Assembly: GCA_038214535.1 (NCBI GenBank)
Contig: JBBQRS010000112.1
Location: 1-15,684 of the forward strand
Origin: JBBQRS01 sp038214535
Lineage (GTDB): Bacteria > Chloroflexota > Anaerolineae > CG2-30-64-16
Reading direction: 5' to 3'
DNA: 15,684 nucleotides
Part shown: positions 7,573 through 12,974 of the stretch, piece after piece
Position numbering within the stretch: position 1 is the stretch's first letter
Layout: every line of letters begins with the position of its first letter
Position numbers and translations under genes: made by a program
The notes under the pieces: generated by a model
The model's database searches: none
Told to the model about the DNA's origin: nothing
Seen by the model: only the letters and a program-made list of their open reading frames with translations

Positions 7573-8514
7573 TTACGAATGGTTCTTGCCCGGCGCGTAA
7601 ATCGTCGGTGAAAGTTTGATCCCGTAGGCCTCCAGCTTATCCATGAACTTTGGGCGGATGCCGGTACCGGAGAAATAGCCCTGTGTCCTGCCGTCACGCA
7701 TCCCGGTTTGCACGTAGCGGAAGATGTCCTGCATGACGATGACATCGCCTTCCATGCCCTGTACTTCGGTGATGCGCACGATGCGGCGTGTGCCGTCGGC
7801 GAGCCGTTCCAGGTGCATGACGAGATCGAACGCCGAGGCGATCTGCTCGCGGACGGCCTTGAGCGGCAAGTCCATGCCCGCCATCAACACCATCGTCTCG
7901 ATGCGGTGGAGCGTATCGCGCGGCGTGTTGGAGTGCGCCGTGGTCAGCGAGCCGTCGTGTCCTGTGTTCATCGCCTGGAGCATGTCCAGCGCCTCACCGC
8001 CGCGCACCTCGCCGACCACAATCCGGTCGGGGCGCATCCGCAGGGCGTTGATGACGAGCTGGCGAATCCGGACCTCACCCTTGCCCTCGACGTTGGGGGG
8101 GCGGGCTTCCAGCCGCACGACGTGCTGTTGCTGCAATTGGAGTTCGGCGGCGTCCTCGATGGTGATGATGCGCTCATCGTTCGGCAGATAGCTCGACAGG
8201 ATGTTCAGCAGCGTGGTCTTGCCGGTGGAGGTGCCGCCGGAGACGACGATGTTAAGGCGCGACTGGACGCACGCCCGCAGGAAGTCCATCATGTCGCGCG
8301 AGGCGGCGCCCAGGCGCACCAGGTCGTCGGAGGCGTAGGCGGCGCGGGTGAACTTGCGGATGCTGATGCACGGCCCGATGAGCGAAAGCGGCGGGATGAT
8401 GATGTTCACGCGGGAGCCATCGGGCAGGCGTGCGTCTACCATCGGGCTGGATTCGTCTACCCGCCGGCCCAGCGGCGACAGGATGCGGTCAATGATGCGA
8501 ACCACGTCCTCCAC
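7573..8514 (-). CDS. tadA: TadA/CpaF-family secretion ATPase, N-terminally truncated
   Basis: GspE/VirB11-superfamily ATPase of the Tad/type IVc pilus branch, which powers pilin assembly at the inner membrane. Clear motifs, numbered from the GTG at 8514: GRRVDESSPMVDARLPDGSR (16-35), Walker A GGTSTGKT (93-100), Asp box RIITIEDAAEL (115-125), Walker B region RIVVGEVRGGEALDML (164-179) and His box HDGSLTTAHSN (186-196). Family members are usually 420-480 residues; only 313 can be read here. TadA-like residues (NGKLEETDLYFRD) continue in frame upstream of the GTG to 8553, then homology stops, so the roughly 100-130-residue N-terminal domain ('tEIMvNgp...VyvER') is missing. No in-frame ATG/GTG/TTG occurs between 8514 and the upstream stop near 8740, and no ribosome binding site precedes the GTG. 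It overlaps the GAF gene in another frame by 58 bases. Probably a damaged or chimeric gene, or an assembly error. Confidence 0.85.
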   Translation of the reverse strand: MEDVVRIIDRILSPLGRRVDESSPMVDARLPDGSRVNIIIPPLSLIGPCISIRKFTRAAYASDDLVRLGAASRDMMDFLRACVQSRLNIVVSGGTSTGKTTLLNILSSYLPNDERIITIEDAAELQLQQQHVVRLEARPPNVEGKGEVRIRQLVINALRMRPDRIVVGEVRGGEALDMLQAMNTGHDGSLTTAHSNTPRDTLHRIETMVLMAGMDLPLKAVREQIASAFDLVMHLERLADGTRRIVRITEVQGMEGDVIVMQDIFRYVQTGMRDGRTQGYFSGTGIRPKFMDKLEAYGIKLSPTIYAPGKNHS

Positions 8515-9386
8515 ATCTCGGAAGTAGAGATCGGTCTCTTCGAGCTTGCCGTTGCTTGTTCCAGTGCCTGCCCGACGCCCGCGGCGCGCAACTCCAGCGC
8601 GGCCGCGTCTTCGCCCGTGAAGACGCCTTTGCGCTTGTTGATCAGCACCAGCATCGCCGCCAACTCGCCGTCGCGCTCGCGCAGCGGGTATGCCAGCAGC
8701 GAGCCTACGGGTGCATCAGCGACCATGATGAAGCGGGGGTCATCTTCCATGCGGTTCAGGCGTTGCGCCGCGTTCGTCTCCACCAGCCACCAGGCCAGGG
8801 AGAGCGATTCTCCCGCGGCGGGCGGTTCCAACTGGGCCGCGCTGCGCCCATACACGCGCCAGGTGCGGTCAACCGGGTGTTTGAGCAGGAGGGCGGCCGT
8901 TTCGGCGTTTGCAGCGCTGGCCGCCAGGCGCACGATGTAGTTGGCGGCTTCGCCCAGGTCGGCGGAGCGCGCCAGCAACTCCTGCGATCCCATCACGGCT
9001 CCGGCCAGCACGCTTTGTTTCCAGAACGAATCGGCAATCACGGCCACCGCATAGGCGACGAGGCCGAGGCCGATAGACAACGTGATCGCTTCGAGCGTGA
9101 CGCCGATCCGTTCCTGGCCGAGGCTGACGAACATTCCTTGCAAGAGGAGCGCCGCGCTGAAGAACGCCGCCAGCAACAGACCCGGCGGCAGTCCCTTCTT
9201 GCGGTATGCGGCCAGCGCCACGGGGACGATGCAGAAGAACCGCGCGGCCTGCTGGAACGCCGGGCCGGCATGGAGCGAGATCACCAGCAGCGCCATTGCC
9301 AGCGCCGTGAGGGCAATCACCGGTAGGGCGGGCAGGCCGTTTGCCAGCCTCGGGCGACGTAATTGTTGCGCGTACGCGGTGTTCAT
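8457..9386 (-). CDS. Membrane-anchored GAF-domain sensor protein
   Basis: 309 residues as read. Residues 20-120 contain about four transmembrane helices (including FFCIVPVALAAYRKKGLPPGLLLAAF region) similar in style to the membrane modules of bacterial sensor kinases. Residues about 138-280 form a GAF domain (SLLAYPLRERDGELAAMLVLINK and a final helix ALELRAAGVGQALEQA). GAF domains bind small ligands or chromophores. The last 28 residues (SSKRPISTSEM... to CRRWAGG) are read out of frame across the tadA homology and are probably not native. The start overlaps the CPBP stop as ATGA (9386-9383), indicating coupled translation. An open frame continues upstream to 10235 but only shadows the CPBP gene. 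No kinase or output domain is present, so its partner must be elsewhere or was lost at the junction. Confidence 0.75.
   Translation of the reverse strand: MNTAYAQQLRRPRLANGLPALPVIALTALAMALLVISLHAGPAFQQAARFFCIVPVALAAYRKKGLPPGLLLAAFFSAALLLQGMFVSLGQERIGVTLEAITLSIGLGLVAYAVAVIADSFWKQSVLAGAVMGSQELLARSADLGEAANYIVRLAASAANAETAALLLKHPVDRTWRVYGRSAAQLEPPAAGESLSLAWWLVETNAAQRLNRMEDDPRFIMVADAPVGSLLAYPLRERDGELAAMLVLINKRKGVFTGEDAAALELRAAGVGQALEQATASSKRPISTSEMWRTWFASLTASCRRWAGG
8514..8580 (-). other. Frame-switch junction between GAF and TadA coding sequence
   Basis: Upstream of about 8553 the GAF frame gives a sensible protein (GVGQALEQA). From AACGGCAAG at 8553 onward, the frame one base back gives NGKLEETDLYFRDVEDVVRI, typical TadA sequence. 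The switch would need a -1 shift, and no slippery heptamer is seen. This fits a deletion that removed the 3' end of the GAF gene and the first hundred or so codons of tadA. Confidence 0.7.
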
Positions 9387-10273
9387 GCCCACATAACCCC
9401 CGCAAAGAAGATGCTGAACACCACGTTGCACGCGATCGCCGGAGCCAGGCTGCGTTCGTGCGCGCGTAACAACGCCATCGCCAATGACGCCGCCGCCGTA
9501 TAGCCCAGGGCAAGCAACCATAACGCCGGTCCCGAGGTTGCATTGCCGATGGGTGTGACGTGTACAAACAGGTTCACCAGCGCGAGGAGTAGCGCTGCTT
9601 TCAGCACGAGGCCTTGTTCGGTGAGGTCCAGGGCATAGAAGCCCGCGCCGCGAAACAGGAGTTCTTCCCCCGGCGCGCGCAGGGCAATCCAACAAAGCAG
9701 CCACACCAGGGTCTCCCCTTGCGGCAGGGCCGGCAAGGCCCGTCCGGGCAGGTTGCTCGCCACGAACCAGAAATGCAGCCCGAACGCCGCGCCCGTGACG
9801 GTCCCCAGGGTCAGCGCCGTCAATGAGAAGGGACGCACCAACCCCAGCACGACTGCCTTGTGTGGAAATGCCCGCCTCAAGATGCCGGGGAGGAGCAGGG
9901 CCGTCAACGCCGCGATGAGCGCCATCCATACCGGCAGCGGCTCGACGCCAGACCCTGTCAGCGATAGCGGCGCGGAAAAGGCGACGATGATCCCCGCGCC
10001 GAGGATGAGGGCCGCGTGACCGATGGCCGGCTTGCGGTCTTCGGCGATCAACTGAATCGGCAAGGCCCAGAAGGCCGCCGTCAGGATCAGCACGCGAAAC
10101 GCGATTTGCCATCGGGCCAGCAAGGGGATGTGAATGCTGATCAGCGTGACGAGCATCACGATCAGGACGATGGCCTGGACGTTGCGCCAGAGTCGAGCGC
10201 CCATCACAGCGCGGGCCTGGCTGAACGCCTGCCAATCCGGGCGGAGTTTGGTTTCCAGCAGAGGGGTGGGCAT
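9383..10273 (-). CDS. CPBP-family (CAAX protease-like) membrane protein
   Basis: A 296-residue protein with about eight hydrophobic helices. Motif 1 of the CPBP/Abi family is intact: APGEELLFRG with Glu203, Glu204 and Arg208 (EExxxR). Motif 2 (normally FxxxH) reads NLFVH with His238 but Asn in place of Phe, and motif 3 (normally HxxxN) reads AIACNVVFS, with Asn283 where the His is expected. Family members are intramembrane glutamyl proteases or immunity/processing proteins; with motif 3 altered, activity is uncertain. The ATG at 10273 is chosen since AAGGAG lies seven bases upstream; the ATG at 10279 would be one base from it. First gene of the cluster, directly behind a strong promoter, and overlapping the GAF gene by four bases (ATGA). 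Its substrate is unknown. Confidence 0.8.
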   Translation of the reverse strand: MPTPLLETKLRPDWQAFSQARAVMGARLWRNVQAIVLIVMLVTLISIHIPLLARWQIAFRVLILTAAFWALPIQLIAEDRKPAIGHAALILGAGIIVAFSAPLSLTGSGVEPLPVWMALIAALTALLLPGILRRAFPHKAVVLGLVRPFSLTALTLGTVTGAAFGLHFWFVASNLPGRALPALPQGETLVWLLCWIALRAPGEELLFRGAGFYALDLTEQGLVLKAALLLALVNLFVHVTPIGNATSGPALWLLALGYTAAASLAMALLRAHERSLAPAIACNVVFSIFFAGVMWA

Positions 10274-10280
10274 GACCATG

Positions 10281-10286
10281 CTCCTT
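10281..10286 (-). promoter_or_regulatory. Ribosome binding site that fixes the CPBP start
   Basis: AAGGAG, seven bases before the ATG at 10271-10273. It lies at the predicted transcription start, so the leader is very short. Confidence 0.65.
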
Positions 10287-10291
10287 TGTTC

Positions 10292-10320
10292 CTTATAGCA
10301 CGATCCGGCGTGTGCGTCAA
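10292..10320 (-). promoter_or_regulatory. Sigma70-type promoter of the CPBP-GAF-tadA operon
   Basis: -35 TTGACG (10320-10315), exactly 17 bases, -10 TATAAG (10297-10292). Transcription would start near 10285, on top of the ribosome binding site, giving a nearly leaderless mRNA. The same TTGAC-N17-TATAAG layout drives the divergent S8 protease gene. Confidence 0.75.
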
Positions 10321-10382
10321 AGCGCGCGGCATAAATTGGCTATTTTAAGGTCGAACGCAGAAATCACTGCCTCTTTTCGACC

Positions 10383-10458
10383 ATTGGACTGGAGGCTTCA
10401 GCCGGTTTTTGCGGCGATCAGAGTTTTGCGTGTGACCGGCTGAAGCCTCTACTCCAAT
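10383..10458. repeat. Palindromic intergenic element B (24-base arms)
   Basis: Arms at 10383-10406 and 10435-10458 are inverted copies with two mismatches; 15 bases, GAGGCTTCAGCCGGT, match without interruption. The 28-base spacer is T/G-rich. The arm core resembles element A at 174-236. Each arm also has its own short dyad (GGCTTCAGCC). It reads as a REP/MITE-like repeat unit. In the gap that follows, TGTCATGCTGAG (10458-10469) resembles the end of element D. Confidence 0.75.
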
Positions 10459-10493
10459 GTCATGCTGAGTAGTCTGCAACGTTAGGTTTTGAA

Positions 10494-10575
10494 TCTATCC
10501 GAGAATTCTGTAGCTTAGGGCCTCGTGCCCGTCCGCGACGCCCACAAGGGGCTAAACTACGAATATTCGGATAGA
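10494..10575. repeat. Palindromic intergenic element C (82 bases)
   Basis: Long imperfect palindrome. The outer arms are TCTATCCGA (10494-10502) and TCGGATAGA (10567-10575). The inner arms, GTAGCTTAGGGCCTCGTG and the inverse-like CACAAGGGGCTAAACTAC, pair at about 14 of 18 positions. The whole element could fold into one long hairpin. It contains no open reading frame or tRNA-like fold. The nonamer TCTATCCGA also occurs at 120-128, next to the transposase fragment. Confidence 0.7.
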
Positions 10576-10579
10576 CACT

Positions 10580-10718
10580 TTGTCTTTCTGAGCGGGTTAG
10601 CCTTAAGACGTTCGTTACGGCGTGACTCTAGCGAAGAATTTTCGGTTAGCGAGGCGAGACTCTTCGCTAGAGTCTAACCGCAACGTACTTTGCGTGGTTA
10701 ACCCGCTCAGGGTGACAA
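10580..10718. repeat. Palindromic intergenic element D (139 bases, nested arms)
   Basis: The outer ends (10580-10599 and 10699-10718) match in inverted orientation at 17 of 20 positions, including a perfect 12-mer CTGAGCGGGTTA / TAACCCGCTCAG. Inside is a perfect 14-bp inverted repeat GACTCTAGCGAAGA (10624-10637) / TCTTCGCTAGAGTC (10661-10674), with partial pairing between. The motifs TGTC..CTGAGCG and AGCGAAGAAT resemble a repeat seen between genes in many Chloroflexota and other genomes (from memory). The element ends 22 bases before the S8 promoter. Confidence 0.75.
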
Positions 10719-10739
10719 TACAAATTTCGTGCGCCCGGC

Positions 10740-10768
10740 TTGACACAAGGTCTACATGGATGTATAAG
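10740..10768 (+). promoter_or_regulatory. Sigma70-type promoter of the S8 protease gene
   Basis: Perfect -35 TTGACA (10740-10745), 17-base spacer, -10 TATAAG (10763-10768). Transcription would start near 10775, leaving about 44 bases of leader with GGAG at 10806-10809, nine bases before the ATG. The start at 10777 would sit at the transcription start itself, so the ATG at 10819 is preferred. Confidence 0.75.
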
Positions 10769-10818
10769 AACTCGGTGTGACGCCTGCCAGGCATCCTTCC
10801 CATACGGAGCTCTTCCTA

Positions 10819-12801
10819 ATGCACGTAGCCATTCGCCGATTCGCTCTTGTCTTCATTCTCCTTCTGGTGATCATCGCGCCATCTGCGGTCACGGCTGCGC
10901 CGCAGCCTCCGGTTGCGTTGGCCGATTTCGCCGCCGACTCGTTGCTCATCCAGTTTAGCCCCGATGCCACGCCTGCCCAAAAGGCGCAGACGTATGCGAC
11001 TCTACACACGGTTCCTGTGCAGTCTTTCGCGCTCGTCCCTGGTTTGGAGCAGGTGCAGCTTCTCTCTCGGCCAACTGATGGCCCCGATGCGATGACCGAG
11101 GTGCTGAATACGGCCGCGCAGGCTTCGGAGTTGCCATACGTGCTATATGCGGAACCGGATTACGTGGTGCAACCGACCTTGATGCCGAACGACCCGTACT
11201 ACGGCAATCTCTATGGCATGACCAAGATCAACGCACCAGCTGCCTGGGACGTCAGCACGGGCGACCCGAATCTGGTGATCGCCGTGATTGACACCGGCAC
11301 GGACTACACTCACGTAGACCTCAATGATAACATCTGGGTCAACCCCGGCGAGATCGCCGGCAACGGCATAGATGACGACGGCAACGGCTACGTGGATGAC
11401 GTGCATGGGTGGGATTTCTTCGACAACGACAACGATCCCTCCGACATTGACGGTCACGGCACGCACACCGCCGGCACGGTCTGCGCCGAGGGGAACAACG
11501 CGACCGGCGTTGTCGGCGTCGCCTGGCGCTGCAAGATCATGCCTTTGCGCTTCCTCGGCCCCGGCGGCGGCTACACTTCCGACGCCATCGCGGCGTTGAA
11601 TTACGCGGTCGCTAAGGGCGTCAAGATCTCCAACAACAGTTGGGGCGGCGGCGGCTACTCGACGGCGCTCTACACGGCGATCAACAACGCCAGGGGCGCG
11701 GGTCACATCTTCGTCGCTGCAGCGGGCAACAGCGGTACGAATAACGACACGCGGCCGTTCTATCCCGCGGCGTACAACCTGGATAACATCATCTCGGTGG
11801 CCTCGACGGACAGCAACGACAACCGGTCAAGTTTCTCCAACTACGGCCTGACTACCGTAGACCTGGGCGCGCCCGGTTCGAGCATTCTCAGCACCGTTCC
11901 TGGGAACAACTACGCCTATTACAGCGGCACATCCATGGCGGCGCCGCACGTCGCGGGAGCCGTGGCGCTGGTGTATGGCGTGAACCCCGGCTGGAGCTAC
12001 ACGCAGGTGCGCAACCGTATCCTCACCACCGTGCGCCCCGCCTCCTCGATGTTCGGTCGGACGGTGACGGGCGGCATTCTCGACATCGGCGCGGCGCTCG
12101 CCGGGGCCGTAGCGACGACTACGCCGACCAGCACGTCAATCCCGCCGACTGCGACGAACACACCGACCGCTACGTCAGTCCCGCCGACTGCGACGGCCAC
12201 GGCGACCGCTACGTCAATCCCGCCGACGCCGACATCAATCCCGCCGACTGCGACGGCCACGCCCACGGCGACAGCTACTTCAATCCCGCCGACTGCGACG
12301 AGTACAGCCACGGCGACCACTACGTCAATCCCGCCGACGCCGACGAATACGCCGACCGCGACATCAATCCCGCCGACGCCGACGAATACACCGACCGCGA
12401 CCTCCATTCCGCCGACCGCGACAGCGACGCCCACAGCCACGCCGATCATTTCCGGCGACACGATTCACGTGGGTGACATGGACGGTTTGACCAGCATCGC
12501 AAATGCGAACTTCTGGCGCGCACAGGTCACGCTTTACGTTCATAACGGTGATCATAACCCCGTCGAAGGCGCGACCGTCTACGTCGCGTGGGGCGGCGGC
12601 GCGGATGGCTTGGCCGTCTGCACCACGCGCAGCGCAGGCAACTGCACCTTCTCCAAGAACAACATCTCGCGCAGCACGGCGCCCTTCGTCAACCTGACGG
12701 TGACCAACGTCGCGTATCCGTCTTACACCTACGTTGGTGCAAACAATCACGATCCGGATGGCGACAGCAACGGGACGATCATCGTCCTGAGCCGCCCCTG
12801 A
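10819..12801 (+). CDS. Secreted S8 subtilisin-like serine protease with Pro/Thr linker and C-terminal beta domain
   Basis: 660 residues. Residues 1-27 form a signal peptide (basic start, hydrophobic core, AVTAAP cleavage region). About 35-118 is an I9-like propeptide. The peptidase domain (about 140-430) has the full triad: Asp158 (AVIDTG), His213 (DGHGTHTAGT) and Ser372 (SGTSMAAPHVAG), with oxyanion Asn304 (AAAGNSG). The Asp-rich insert GIDDDGNGYVDD (183-194) probably binds Ca2+. Residues 433-542 are a Thr/Pro-rich linker built on SIPPT(P/A)T(N/A)TPTAT repeats. The C-terminal domain (about 547-660; IHVGDMDG... ending NHDPDGDSNGTIIVLSRP) matches an Ig-like module common on exported Chloroflexota proteins, probably for surface or matrix attachment. 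The ATG at 10819 opens the signal peptide. Monocistronic: its own promoter in front, palindromic terminator behind. It may process surface proteins or degrade external protein. Confidence 0.92.
   Translation: MHVAIRRFALVFILLLVIIAPSAVTAAPQPPVALADFAADSLLIQFSPDATPAQKAQTYATLHTVPVQSFALVPGLEQVQLLSRPTDGPDAMTEVLNTAAQASELPYVLYAEPDYVVQPTLMPNDPYYGNLYGMTKINAPAAWDVSTGDPNLVIAVIDTGTDYTHVDLNDNIWVNPGEIAGNGIDDDGNGYVDDVHGWDFFDNDNDPSDIDGHGTHTAGTVCAEGNNATGVVGVAWRCKIMPLRFLGPGGGYTSDAIAALNYAVAKGVKISNNSWGGGGYSTALYTAINNARGAGHIFVAAAGNSGTNNDTRPFYPAAYNLDNIISVASTDSNDNRSSFSNYGLTTVDLGAPGSSILSTVPGNNYAYYSGTSMAAPHVAGAVALVYGVNPGWSYTQVRNRILTTVRPASSMFGRTVTGGILDIGAALAGAVATTTPTSTSIPPTATNTPTATSVPPTATATATATSIPPTPTSIPPTATATPTATATSIPPTATSTATATTTSIPPTPTNTPTATSIPPTPTNTPTATSIPPTATATPTATPIISGDTIHVGDMDGLTSIANANFWRAQVTLYVHNGDHNPVEGATVYVAWGGGADGLAVCTTRSAGNCTFSKNNISRSTAPFVNLTVTNVAYPSYTYVGANNHDPDGDSNGTIIVLSRP
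12121..12441 (+). repeat. In-frame low-complexity repeat coding for the Pro/Thr linker
   Basis: Degenerate short repeats of ACG/CCG/GCG codons. The most regular part is a 39-base unit (13 codons, TSIPPTPTNTPTA) repeated from 12322, 12361 and 12400. Unit number is likely to vary between strains by slippage or recombination. Confidence 0.85.
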
Positions 12802-12815
12802 TCCACGCTTAGTTC

Positions 12816-12851
12816 GCTCGGCGCGTCCGCGAGCTCGCGGACGCGCCGAGC
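12816..12851 (+). terminator. 36-bp perfect palindrome, probable terminator of the S8 gene
   Basis: The bases 12816-12851 are an exact palindrome (GCTCGGCGCGTCCGCGAG and its reverse complement), 14 bases after the stop. As RNA it forms a very stable GC hairpin with a short loop, followed by TTTCGG. The U-run is short, but the position between two same-strand genes with a new promoter after it supports termination. Confidence 0.75.
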
Positions 12852-12876
12852 TTTCGGCTCCTTCCAATTCCTCAGT

Positions 12877-12906
12877 TTGACGCCTCTCTAAGCGGTGGGG
12901 TATATT
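12877..12906 (+). promoter_or_regulatory. Sigma70-type promoter of the TadZ-like gene
   Basis: -35 TTGACG (12877-12882), 18-base spacer, -10 TATATT (12901-12906). Transcription would start near 12913, giving a leader of about 60 bases. Confidence 0.65.
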
Positions 12907-12921
12907 AGCAGAGAGGATGTC

Positions 12922-12944
12922 CCGTCTCTTTTGCCGTGAGACGG
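12922..12944 (+). promoter_or_regulatory. Inverted repeat in the leader of the TadZ-like gene
   Basis: CCGTCTC (12922-12928) and GAGACGG (12938-12944), perfect 7-bp arms with a 9-base spacer, between the promoter and the ribosome binding site. The left arm can instead pair with AGAGA at 12910-12914. It could be an operator or a leader-RNA hairpin. Confidence 0.5.
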
Positions 12945-12963
12945 TTCCTTTGGTGGATGACAC

Positions 12964-12969
12964 AGGAGG
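12964..12969 (+). promoter_or_regulatory. Ribosome binding site that points to a TTG start for the TadZ-like gene
   Basis: AGGAGG five bases before TTG at 12975-12977. Upstream GTG (12936) and ATG (12957) codons have no well-spaced site. Confidence 0.65.
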
Positions 12970-12974
12970 CAATC

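Noticed and set aside
8457..8560. Programmed -1 frameshift producing a GAF-TadA fusion
   Set aside because: The frame relation fits a -1 shift, but I see no slippery heptamer or downstream structure, and the TadA N-terminal domain would still be missing.
9387..10235. Extension of the GAF-protein frame upstream to 10235 (592 codons in total)
   Set aside because: The added part is low-quality Arg/Gly/Pro sequence shadowing the CPBP gene; the ATGA overlap at 9386 gives a natural start at the first membrane helix.
10494..10718. Possible tRNA or structured ncRNA
   Set aside because: No tRNA arms or anticodon loop; the structure is simply long inverted repeats of mobile-element type.
12121..12441. 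Possible CRISPR-like or tandem DNA array
   Set aside because: Repeats are in codon register, encode a typical Pro/Thr linker and have no unique spacers.
11997..12461. Minus-strand frame rich in VGVGGIDVAVGV
   Set aside because: It is the antisense reading of the Pro/Thr linker repeats.
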